Of a DNA stretch of 64,000 nucleotides, positions 10,679 through 20,659 are shown piece after piece. The number at the start of each line of letters is the position of its first letter. The stretch's first letter is position 1. The notes below the pieces were generated by a model, which was not told the DNA's origin, ran no database searches, and saw only the letters and a program-made list of their open reading frames with translations. The translations under genes and the position numbers were made by a program. This DNA is from Hypericum androsaemum (Eukaryota > Streptophyta > Magnoliopsida > Malpighiales > Hypericaceae). Where the stretch lies: positions 3,348,001 through 3,412,000 of the forward strand of contig OZ023198.1 in assembly GCA_963995505.1 (NCBI GenBank), in the 5' to 3' direction.

Positions 10679-11515
10679 GTGAAGAAGGATTATCCAAAAA
10701 GAACTCGGGATCACGAGAAAAAAGTATCAGGTTCTGTGAATGTGGCCTCACATTCGGACGGGTCGGATGGTGATCTTCTTTCTGTTCTGTCAAGTCCAAA
10801 GCATTCTGATTCCTGGATTTTGGATAGCGCTTACTCTTTCCACATGACGCCCAAGAGAGGGTGGTTCGACACCTACAAGTTCGTTGATTCAGGTATGGTG
10901 ACTATGGGTGATGGTTCTACTTGCAGAATTGCTGGCATAGGTGATATCCAAATCAAGATGTGGGATGGTGTTGAGAGAAAATTGTGTGGGGTTAGGCATG
11001 TTCCAAAGTTGGAGAGGAATTTGATCTCGTTAGGAGCCTTGAATTATAGTGGGTACAAGTATAATATTGTAGGCGGGCTAATGGAGGTGGAGAAGGATGA
11101 TGTGGTGGTGATGAAGGGTGAAAGGAATGCGAGGAACACCTATAGGTTAGTGGAGAATACGGTTGTAGGTGGAGTCACATCGTTGGGTTCTGATAGAGGG
11201 GAGAAAAGCTCTTGTGTGATGGAACGAAAGCTTGACATGAATGGTTTGAGTGGAGTTGGGATTCGCGGAGATAAAGTTAGCAAGTTCCCGCTATGGTTGT
11301 CTAAAGAGACGTGCACGTCAAAGGTGTTAGGTAGGTTTTGCATGGGGAATGTGAAGCCGTTGGTAGCACCACGGGCGAATCGGGTATCTCACTCAACGCC
11401 AAACGGTAGAGTTCGTGGCATGTCGAGGGTTCTACTTGGTAGAACAAAAGGTTGCCCTTTGTATGCTATGGCATGTAGCATTGGTATGAGGCAAGAAGTT
11501 CCAGCAGAGAAGTAG
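10679..11515 (+). pseudogene. Protease-like region plus unknown conserved tail
   Basis: A 278-codon frame after the gag stop. The first part is a copia protease with WILDSAYSFHMT, in which the usual small residue after DSA is tyrosine; copy 2 keeps DSAC. KLERNLISLGAL follows. After about residue 150 there is no integrase. The frame continues through a tail of unknown function (RGDKVSKFPLWLSKETC and beyond) that is also present in copy 2. The TAG at 11513-11515 replaces a CAG found in copy 2. The first ATG of the frame is internal, so the region was once expressed as part of gag-pol. Confidence 0.7.
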
Positions 11516-11883
11516 TTCGAGGTTGTGGAGCATGAGGCTGGCCGAAAAATAGAGGACGCGTCTATTGGTCGTAAGGTTGCTTCAGCAAGTGGACTTACTA
11601 GTTGGAGCTCAATGGAGATTGGAGGAAATAGGCCAAGCAAGCTCGGAAGCTCGAGCTTGAGGGCTGACTCCATGTGATTGAACGGAAAAAGGTGGTGAGA
11701 AAGTTGAAATGGTATTATTGATGGCGGTGTATCTATGGTCAAGGTGGAGCTGGTAGAGTCGGTTTGGTTTCTCAGGTTCTCGTGGTTCTTCATGTGGCGG
11801 TATTTTATCAAGATGGAGTTTGTTGAAGTTCGGATGGAGCTTCATGGTTCATCCACAGGATGATTTCTCGCCAAGGTAGAGAT

Positions 11884-12138
11884 TGTTAGAGATGTCGAGA
11901 AATTAAAGAAGAAACGATTGTGGGCTTGTTTTCTATTCTATTCAGACTAGTTTTTGGACTCCTAATTTGACCTATATAGCTTACTTGATGTACAAGGGTT
12001 TGCCTCTATATAAAGGCATGTTACCCTAAGGTTTTGTATGGTTTTGTGACTCGAAAACTCATCAATAAAAGTTTTCCTTTCTCCCTGTGGATGTAGGCAT
12101 TAGGCCGAACCACGTAAACTCTTACGTCCGTGTTCTTT
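11884..12138 (+). repeat. Truncated 3' LTR of gag-only element, copy 1
   Basis: Matches the first 255 bp of the 290-bp family LTR, starting TGTTAGAGATG and preceded by the AAGGTAGAGAT purine tract. It stops at TGTTCTTT and passes directly into RT-region sequence of another copia element. Confidence 0.85.
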
Positions 12139-13731
12139 TGCCCTGAATGTGGCAGAAGAAGTTGATAGCTGTGAAGAACCATCTAGTTACTCAGATGCTG
12201 GGAAGTCGAAAGACTCTGCTAGATGGTTGGTTGCTATGGAGGTTGAGATGAAATCTCTTCACAAGAACAAGACTTGAGAGATTACTTAGCTGCCTAAGGA
12301 TAAGAAGGTTGTCAGTTGCAAGTGGGTATTCAAGAAGAAGGATGGTATACCTAGAGTTGAAGAGCCTAGATACAAGGCTAGGCTAGTGGCTAGATGATAT
12401 AGTCAGATTCCCGGTGTAGACTTTAATGAGGTATTTTCACCAGTTGTGAAGCATACCTCGATTCGTTCTCTTCTTGGTATTGTTGCTATGCAGGATTTGG
12501 AGCTTGAACAGCTTGATGTGAAGACAGCTTTCTTGAATGGAGAGCTTGAGGAGCGGATTTATATGGCACAGCCTGAGGGTTTTCATGTTGAAGGCAAAGA
12601 AGACCATGTGTGCTTGTTGAAGAAGTCCTTGTATGGCCTTAAGCAGTCTCCGAGGCAGTGGTATAAAAGGTTTGATTCTTTATAATTTCTCATGGTTATG
12701 AGAGGAGCAAGTATGATAGTTGTGTTTACCTGAAAAGGCTACACGACGGTTCCCAAATGTATTTGCTCCTGTATGTGGATGACATGTTAATTGCTGCAAG
12801 TGACAAAGGAGAGGTGAGGAAGCTCAAAGCTCTGTTGAGTAGCGAGTTTGAGATGAAAGATTTGGCTCCTGCTAAGAAGATTCTTGGTATAGAGATTGCC
12901 AGAGATAGAGGAGCAAAGAAATTATTTCTGAGTCAGGAGAGTTACATTGAAAAGGTAATTGACAGGTTTGATGTGACTGGTCATCATGTGAGTACTCCTC
13001 TTGGTACATATTTTCAACTTTCGTCTGCTTTATCTCCACAGTCAGCTGATGAGGTCGATTACATGTCTGGTGTTCCATACTCCAATGCTGTTGGCTTTCT
13101 GATGTATGCTATGGTTTGCACACGCCCGGATTTGGCCTATGCTGTGAGTGTCCTTAGTAGGTTTATGGAAAATCCTGGAGAAGGTCATTGGAGAGCAGTG
13201 GAGTAGATTATGAGGTACTTGAAAGGTACCAAGGGCGTGTGTCTACAGTTTGGAAGTACCAATGATGGAGTTGTTGGTTTCGTTGATTCAGATTATGTTG
13301 GAGACCTTGATAAGTCTAGGTCCTTGTCTGGATATGTCTTCACTCTTGGAGGATGTGCTATCAGTTGGAGAGCTTGTCTACAAGCCACAGTGGCGTTGTC
13401 TACCACTGAGGCGGAGTACATGGCTATAACTGAAGGTGTGAAGAAGGCTATCTGGTTGAAAGGTTTCTTCAGTGAAATCTGCGAGAAGCTGCAGGTCAGT
13501 ACAGTGTACTGTGATAGTCAAAGTGCTATACATCTCACAAGGGATGCTATGTATCATGAGAGGACAAAGCGCATTAATGTGAGGTACCACTTCATTCGGG
13601 AGCACGTTGCTCAAGGTGACATTGTTGTGAGCAAGGTGGGTACAAAGGACAACCCTGCAGACATGTTGACGAAGCCACTTTCTGGCACTAAGTTCGAGCA
13701 TTGCTTGGACTTGGTAAGTGTTCGTGCTTGA
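12139..13731 (+). pseudogene. Copia RT-RNase H pseudogene
   Basis: Readable blocks are 12446-12685 (RT palm start), 12757-13206 (YVDD block to the connection domain) and 13210-13731 (RNase H to the C-terminal end). They are separated by nonsense codons or frame shifts. The YVDD catalytic motif is intact near 12773. By protein type it belongs with Tnt1/Tork-like copia elements, from overall resemblance only. Confidence 0.85.
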
Positions 13732-13812
13732 TGATGATTGCCCTTAGGGGCTGGTGGTGAAGGTGGAGCAGCGTTGATGTTGGAGTCATAGAATTTGGTC
13801 CAAGGTGGAGAT

Positions 13813-14083
13813 TTATTAGGGTTTGTCTCAAATTCTAGACAAATTAGTACTCTATTCCTATTTAGAGTAGAGATACAATCTCCTATATATATTGGCCTAT
13901 GCCTAGGTCTTTTGTGTAGTAGTCGAGAGTTGTGAGGTAGAGAGAACCCTCACGGAAGCCTTGTAACCGATTGGACTCGCATAGTGGACGACTCTCCTTT
14001 GCCTATGGTTTTCTCCCCGCTTTGGGGTTTCCACGTAATTCTCGTGTGTCTCGTATTTCTCATTTCGATCTTATTTCTCAACA
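13813..14083 (+). repeat. 3' LTR of copia element C
   Basis: About 271 bp after the purine tract, ending TCTCAACA. The start reads TTATTAGGG, probably from TGTTAGGG. A CTATATATATTGG box near 13883 may be the TATA. Its sequence is unrelated to the gag-only LTR except for the first bases. It is followed by the poly-T and intron sequence of the TPX2-like gene. Confidence 0.72.
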
Positions 14084-14189
14084 TTTTTTTTAGGAATATT
14101 AGAATGGATTAATGTCGTAGTCAACAACAAGTAGCATATGTTCTTTGATAATGTAAATTTGAAGGTATAATGTATTTATCTAGTTATTA

Positions 14190-14430
14190 TTCGGTACCGC
14201 CCCGGGGCACCCTCCTTCGCGTAAGCAACATATGTTGTTTTTTAGTTTGTCGGAAAGACAGAATCCTGTGTTCCTTGTTACACTGGATTTATAACGTGAA
14301 AATTCATATGTTGATTGGCTTAATAATTCTTTTTAGGAATATTAAAATGGATTAATGTCGTAGTCAACAACATGTAGCATTATCTTTGATAATGTAAATT
14401 TGAAGGTATAATGTATTTATCTAGTAATTA
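14190..14430 (+). repeat. Tandem duplication of exon-1 end and intron start
   Basis: This about 240-bp segment repeats the last about 31 bp of TPX2-like exon 1, its donor GTAAGC and the following intron. The other copy runs 9526-9666 and resumes at 14084-14189, because the retroelement composite sits in its poly-T tract. Both copy ends read TTATTCG-like sequence, consistent with a duplication at short homology. The duplicated donor at about 14220 is intact by eye. Confidence 0.85.
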
Positions 14431-15136
14431 TTCGAGAACATTTCAATGCTAGGATGGAATATGATTGTGTATTTACATTTTGACGTTATGGTTATTGAAT
14501 GCTTACGTTACGTTTAATTTTAGCTGTTGTCATAAAGTGGAAATAGAACCCGAGCGTCCATTTGGAAGCGGCAAACGGTCAATATGCATATGGAGAGGAC
14601 TTGGATTCCTCGAGAACTGGTCAATGTAAAGACTCGGCAAAAGTTCAAATATAAACGAATATTAACGGATTTGAATCTGAATTAATTGGTTCGAAAAGTA
14701 TTTGGATACTAGATAGTATTAATTTCGAATTTTCCAACAATATATTAATGGATAAGTTGGCAGGTTTAATTTGTAATTAGACGTTAAAGCTATGGCGTAT
14801 CATCTCTTTATCTGTAACAAAATTGGATAATTTTGCAGGAGATGAGACTTGGAATGTGGGACCCAGTTCCCCAATGAGAGGGTCTCCCAGGTTCATGAAT
14901 CCCACTGCCGCCCATTTGGACAAGCAATGTAATTCTCCAGACATCCTCCTCTGTTACCGTTTACTAAGGATGTGGGTTCTATTTATTTCTACCTTTGTTA
15001 TATGGCTTTATAAGTTTTTCAGAGGATTGTCATAGTAGAGAGGAAAATTTAACCCGCTTAGTATGATTTGGTATATTCAATTTCGCAACGAAATTAATTA
15101 GGATGTAACCATTTGGCTATATTATGGCCTTCTGAA

Positions 15137-16572
15137 TAGGAATGACAATTAGACCCTTACCCTGAGGGTCTACCCTGATCCAGACTCGAAGGGTCCAAGT
15201 CCCGTTGACTTTGACTGGGCCTAGACCCAACGGGACTTGGACCCTGATCCTGCCCAAATCCTGATATTTTAAAAGGATAAGGGCATGGGTATGGATCTAT
15301 AAGATCCTGCCCTGATCCTACCCGAATTTTTTTAATTAATTTTAAAATAATATACATGTATATTAATTATTAGACATAATACAAAATTCTCAATTTTGTT
15401 GGTAGGTAAAGGAGAAGCGCAAAAAGAAAGACAAGATAAAGAGGCCCGATATTTACATCAGTTACAACCCCACCCCCGACCAAAATGTTCCCTCAACCTC
15501 AAGAGGTAAAAAAGATGGACCTATAAATTCTTGTAGGCAATCAAGAAAGTGAGCAGCGATTGATTATGAATAGGAGTGAGTTCGGTGCGGTTTTGCGGTT
15601 TCGGTGTGAAATGTGACACCGAACCGCAGTTTTTTATTTCGTATAATTCACACCGTGCAGTTTGCGGTTTGGGATAAAACTGCAGTTTTCGGTGCGGTGC
15701 GGTTTTTGTTGCGGTGCGGTTCGGTGCGGTTTTTTCCGCAATATTACTTGGCCCATTTCAGTAGGCCCAATTTGAGAAAAAATCATTTTTTTGATCAAAA
15801 ATTCCGGCAACAATTAAAAATTCAGCCCACTATATCCATTTCAGTAGGCATTCAACCTGATTTAATCAACAACAAACCCACGAAATTGTTCAACAAATCC
15901 AACACATGTTCAACACATGTTGAAGCGGTTCGGTGTGCGGTTTTGCGGTGCGGTACGAAAAAAAAACCGCAACCGAACCGCAATATGCGGTTTCACACCG
16001 AAACCGCACACCGAACCGCTTCAACTTTGCGGTTTGGTTTTTTCTCGGTTTACAAAGTGCGGTTTGGTCCGGTTTGCGGTTTATATCAGTTTTTGGCTCA
16101 CTCCTAATTATGAATGATCAAGGCATCCGTCCAAAGGATCTACTCTTGGACATGAAAGAGCACAAAATACAGGAGAAGCTCATTATCGTACCTCGCCTCA
16201 TTGAAGATAATACCATTATGAAGCAGCCACATGCCCCAAGTAATAGCAGCAAAAATTACAAACCAAATTCTCAATTTTAACTTACCCAATTTCAACTTTT
16301 TTTGATTTATTTTTTTGATTTTTTTATATTAATATTTTTAATGAATGAAAATGTCTCATTGCTATTTAAAAACTATCAAAAGATAATTTAATTTTTAAAA
16401 ATTAAATATATTTAAAAAAATACGGACCCGCGGGTCGCCCTGATCCTGCCCGATTTTTTAGGACTCAGATCCTGTCCGAATCCTTATTTTTAAAGAGGAT
16501 AAGGATAAAGATCTGGGTCTAAGAATCTGGGTCCTATAGATCCTACCCGGATCCTGCCCATTGTCATCCCTA
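15137..16572. mobile_element. Non-autonomous hAT element (outer)
   Basis: The ends are TAGGAATGACAAT and ATTGTCATCCCTA, a 13-bp terminal inverted repeat with one mismatch. The element is flanked by perfect 8-bp duplications CTTCTGAA at 15129-15136 and 16573-16580; an 8-bp duplication is the hAT signature. Subterminal regions are rich in GGATCC/GGGTC-type repeats in opposite orientation at the two ends. No transposase frame is present. It lies in an intron of the TPX2-like relic and contains a second hAT element. Confidence 0.9.
15571..16106. mobile_element. Non-autonomous hAT element (nested)
   Basis: A 536-bp element with perfect 10-bp termini TAGGAGTGAG and CTCACTCCTA and perfect 8-bp duplications ATTATGAA at 15563-15570 and 16107-16114. 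Both subterminal zones carry many GCGGTTCGGTGCGG-type repeats in inverted arrangement. It has no protein frame of its own. It inserted into the outer hAT element and is therefore younger. Confidence 0.92.
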
Positions 16573-17034
16573 CTTCTGAAGAGTGTTTTTACTCTCTTTC
16601 TGACTGGACGTTGTAGGTTTGAGCGGTTGTCATTTAGAGCAGAGAAGAAGAAGAAGAGGAGCTTCAGACCATCTCTTAACGATCCTCGGGCAACCAAAAG
16701 GCAGAAACTCGAGGTTGGTTATCTGCTCAAGGTAATCCAAAAAGCCGGCTTGCTTGCATTAGTGATTAACCTTTTGTTTGATCATGTCATAATTGAGCAA
16801 TATTGAGGCATAGCAATCAGACATTCGGTTCGTTATCGAATGTTCTTTGTCTGCAATATGCGTGTTTCGATGATGAAAAGATGATCAGTCCCTCTGATCC
16901 TCATGTTGTTTCTTGTTGTTTCAACATTTATGAAGGGTGCACTGCTGGATTCCAAGTCTGCAGTTTCAAAACTTAAATGTCACAGTGCCAAGAGAACCGA
17001 ATTTGGTTACAGCTCACAGGGCAGACAGGCGTCG

Positions 17035-20000
17035 GTGAGTTCGAGTTCGTGTCGTATGGCTGTTCGCTTCTGGTTTCAACCGTCCTCTCCTTTGCTTACG
17101 AGCTTTGGATTTCTTCTGTGAAGTGCTTCACAGTCCAAGATGAATCGTTGGTTTGAACACTCGAGAAGGTAACCATCCAGAAGTGTGATCTCTTCCACTG
17201 TTAAATATAAGAACTTCAATGCCAAGCTGTTATCAACCAAGTACGAATCCCATCGTTCGCGCAGAGTAACTCTAACTCCTGCTGCTGATTTTGACGAAAT
17301 CTGAAGGGTTGAACAAAGTTCGATCTCGTTGTCTCGGTAAGAAGGTGAGATCAATGCCTTGTCCGGTAAACTTTGGTAAGTGTCATGAGGCCAATGCAGT
17401 AGCTTAAGAGACTTTCATTAATTCTGAATAGGAAAATGGCTGTTGCGCGGATAAGTTTCATGGCGCGCGTCTCCCTGGGAGTCATAGAGCAAGGTTAGAA
17501 TCATTGATCACTAGTCGCAAAAATTCGTAGGACTGACGGATCGGCACCTGATCAATATGCGGTATTATTTAGCTATGCTTGGCACCTGAGACTTCTGTTG
17601 CAAAACACTTGACAAAGATCAAAGAGAAGTCAAAGGGTACAATTTAGCTATCCTTGCCATCTGAGGCTTCCATTTTGTTCTAATCATCTGGTAACTCGAA
17701 ATCGTCTTCTTTCTGGACTGAAGGGTTTAAAGGAGGATGCTCGATCTAATCATGGCTATGTTCTCAATTACGAAAGCTGATAGCTTTCCCAAAGAGAAGA
17801 GTCAAACCAAACCAATGTTGACAATAGTGGCAGCTGACGCAAGCAATGCCACACCAAAAATGCAATAATGCAATAAGACCTTCGTTACACCTCAGGCGTA
17901 CTCGAAGAAAGGCCGGACGAATCCAACCAAGATAGTGATAACCATGAGCCTGAAAATTATAGACACTAAGATCTAGATAAAGCATAAAGCTAAAATAAAA
18001 AATACAGACATAACAAGAAAAATAAAGTGAAACTGGAAATAACCACATAAAATAGGAATAGATATAAGAAAATAACAGTAAATAACACAAACGATTGGAG
18101 GGGAGATCTACAAAGATCCGCCCATTCGGCCGCCGTGTAAGGGTTCCTTTGGCTTTAGAGTTGGGCCAAGACCCGAGATGTGACAACGAGGCCTAATCCA
18201 GAGGCGGAGAGTGATGACAGACCAGAGCACACGCCGGTGAACTACAGACCACGGCCGGTGAGAGAGACGGCTAAGAGCGGGACTGACCTAGTTCGACCAA
18301 ATATGGGAGAGATCCGATCTTTCCCTGAAAAAACTTTAGGCCCGCAGCGTGGAGGCTAGAAAAGGAACGATGGAGGCGGGATCTAGGATATGAGGCCTCT
18401 ACTAAACCCAAAACCAGAGCCAAAGAGGTTGAGGAGGGCTGATATATGATGGCAAAAGTTTGGGGTGGTCGGCCGGCTGAACTTCTGAGCAGATCCGCAC
18501 TCCAGGGCAGCCGGAGCGCAAAGGACAGTGAAAAAGGACTGGGGATGTAGGCCGTGCAGGAGGAGAAGGCTATGGAAGTTAGGGGTAGAGGAGGGTTGGG
18601 AGGTAGATGTGACTGTTGGGGAAGGTTGTGGAGGGAGGGGCTGCGGCGGTGGAAAGGTTTTTTATAAAAAGGTTAAGAAAACTCTAGATACTCCTATAGA
18701 GGGAGGGTTTTAGAAAGATGACACTCAATAAACCATGAGCCGATTGAGCAAGCGGCCAATCAATGAAAAATTTACCTAACGCTTGATGGGTAGGATGACA
18801 ATGATTCATACCTATTTTTTAGGAATCGGTTGGTCAATTTTTACCTCTTGTGAAAATGAAAAATTATGTTTGAGAGAGAAATAAAGCCTAATACCTTCAA
18901 AAGCACCAGACTTTTGATCAACCTCTCTAAATTTTTGTTACTAAAAGAAAAAAATCAATGAAAAATTTAAAAGAGCTTCCCCGACGACTTTGCCGGCGGT
19001 CGAGGCTGTCAGGCTGGACACTCCTGAAGTGACCCTAAGTGGACCCCACCAATTTTTGGTTTGGAGCCTACGCCGATTATGGGGTATAAATACTCATCGA
19101 GTCGAATATATTGATCATAATTGGGTCAAATTAGAAAACATGACAAAACCTATTACATAATTTTAATTTTTAAATATTATTGTATCTTTACAACTCAAAC
19201 TCAACCATCTGATTAAATAATAGAAATGAGAGCACAGGTTAGTTAATCAATGGGTGAATAGCAAATAGCAAAAAAATTGTACAAAAAGTTCGCTTCGGAC
19301 TTTGAGTTTTAAAATGTAAAAATATGTTACTACTTTTTGACGTTTTGACATTTTACTAACATGAAGAAACTCTATATATCTGCTCGGCCACCTGGAGTGA
19401 CACATCATCTCATATCTTCAATGTGGATGTGCAGTTGATGATGTCGCATATATCAAAAATGAATTTTTATTTTATTTTCAAACCCATTAGTTTGATCATT
19501 TTACTTTTATACCTCATGGTCTAAAATGCATAAAAATTAATAATTGATATTAGCATTTTGAACCATAATCTATACAAATAAATGTGATTCCGGTATTAAA
19601 CTGCTTATCAAAAAAGGTATTAATTTAAATTTTCTTTTCGAGTTTATAACACAATTTGCAACTTTTTTTACACTGTAAGATGTCATTTCTTCCTTGCATG
19701 TGTAACCGTGAGAGTTACATTTAAAGCGGTCAATATCCAGTTTGGTGGCAATTTAACATATATCATGTCAAAAGAACGAGGCCAGCGCAATCAGTTATTA
19801 ACTTACAGATTTGAAATGAATATTGTGTCATAAAACATAGAAGGTATATGGAAACCTAGAAAGAAAAAAAGATGGTTCAAACAAAATGGACTAGTTAAAA
19901 TTCGAACATGGACAAATATCCAAGAATAAATTATCCTCAGATCTTTGGTTTATAGTTTTATTACTCGCAAGTCCCTAGCTTTCGAAAATAGTGAATGAGG

Positions 20001-20110
20001 TCCTTGCTTTTTAAGAAAATATTGGTCTGAGATTGCTATTCACCGGATCGATCTTCTTAAAAATTCCAGAGAAAATCTTTGATCCGGAGAAAATCTAGCT
20101 TTTGGTGTAC
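17035..20110. other. Gene-poor stretch, no supported gene
   Basis: No further TPX2 exon is recognised after the donor at 17035. 18180-18720 is GC-richer than its surroundings, with GGCCGGTGAGAG-type sequence, and may be an old retroelement leader; this is not supported further. 18796-18810 resembles a hAT end (TAGGATGACAAT) without a visible partner. The rest is AT-rich. Confidence 0.5.
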
Positions 20111-20115
20111 AGAAT

Positions 20116-20652
20116 GCCTCGGATGATGACGGTGGTGAAGAGTATGAAAGTGGCAAGTTGTTATTATATCTTGGTATGAAGTTCAAGACGATTGACATCT
20201 TTAGGAAAGCTTTGCGGGAATGGACTATCAACAATGGGGCAAATTTTGTGTACAAAAAAGAATACAAAAGAGAGAGTGACAGTTTGAGTGCAAAGATAAG
20301 TGTGGGTTTAAGGTGCATGCCTCACTATACAATGATGAAGGTGTTTTTCAAATCAAGACATTGTACCCGAAGTACATTTGTCCAAGAAAGTGGGAAAACC
20401 ACTTAGTAACTTCTAAATATGGATCTCTCACTTTTGTATTTCAATAGCTTTTGTGGATGATTCAGGTTTTTTGCTGACTTTTGGAGTGTGTGTGCTGGTT
20501 TTCAGGTACATTGCTGAAAAATACCTCGAGAATTTTAGAGACAATCCGGATTGGGGTGTTAGTGCAATGCAGAAGACTTTGCAAAAGAAGTTAGGAGCAA
20601 ATGTGTCAATTCGGCAGTGTTATAGAGCGAAAAACGCAAGACAAAAAAGTTA
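20116..20652 (+). pseudogene. MULE (MuDR) transposase N-terminal fragment
   Basis: The first block begins with an acidic stretch (SEDDDGGEEYESG). It is followed by LGMKFKTIDIFRKALREW, the start of the plant MuDR DNA-binding domain. A second block (20506-20652) reads YIAEKYLENFRDNPDWGVSAMQ and RQCYRAKNARQ, the region before the transposase core. The blocks are separated by stops, and no DDE core or zinc knuckle follows. The TTTTTAAGAAAATATTGG region just upstream may be a remnant of a terminal repeat. It is a truncated relic and cannot supply transposase. Confidence 0.75.
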
Positions 20653-20659
20653 AATGAAG

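Larger units (their letters stand above)
9667..12138 (+). mobile_element. Gag-only (TR-GAG-like) copia element, copy 1
   Basis: The left LTR (9667-9956, 290 bp), primer site, gag, a protease-like region and a conserved tail are followed by a right LTR (11884-12138) cut off about 35 bp early. No integrase, RT or RNase H lies between protease and right LTR. The layout matches the second copy at 44639-47451. Known non-autonomous TR-GAG elements keep gag and borrow enzymes from relatives; that role is inferred here. The right LTR is joined directly to the middle of a different copia element. Confidence 0.85.
12139..14083 (+). mobile_element. Decayed copia element C, 3' part only
   Basis: The RT, RNase H and right LTR of a different copia family; everything upstream of the RT is absent. 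RT motifs VDFNEVFSPVVKHTSIR, QLDVKTAFLNGELEE and LLLYVDDMLI are readable, and RNase H has TTEAEYMA and [10 protein letters not shown]. Several in-frame stops and frame changes (near 12276, 12395, 12683 and 13204) show decay. The purine tract CCAAGGTGGAGAT before its LTR matches that of the gag-only family, which may reflect shared descent. Confidence 0.87.
9382..17034 (+). pseudogene. TPX2-like microtubule-associated protein, 5' fragment
   Basis: Four exons of a plant TPX2-like (cell-cycle microtubule-associated) gene can be read. Exon 1 at 9382-9556 has an IDLDYEFDAPRFYDFT motif and donor GTAAGC. Exon 2 at 14839-14928 contains MNPTAAHLDKQ. Exon 3 at 16617-16731 contains TKRQKLE. Exon 4 at 16964-17034 contains VPREPNLVTAHRA and donor GTGAGT. 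Exons 3 and 4 join in phase; exons 2 and 3 do not, so an exon is missing or altered. No C-terminal TPX2 exons are seen downstream. Intron 1 is enlarged by a retroelement composite and by a tandem duplication that repeats the end of exon 1. A later intron holds nested hAT elements. TPX2 relatives bind spindle microtubules; this copy is probably dead. An alternative is that distal exons were moved elsewhere. Confidence 0.7.

Noticed and set aside
12139..14083. Treating copia C as the 3' half of the gag-only element
   Set aside because: A recognisable right LTR of the gag-only family (11884-12138) lies between them, and the LTR at 13813-14083 is a different sequence.
17764..18186. 140-codon minus-strand open frame
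   Set aside because: Hydrophobic, aromatic-rich translation without family motifs, not flanked by splice sites or other exons.
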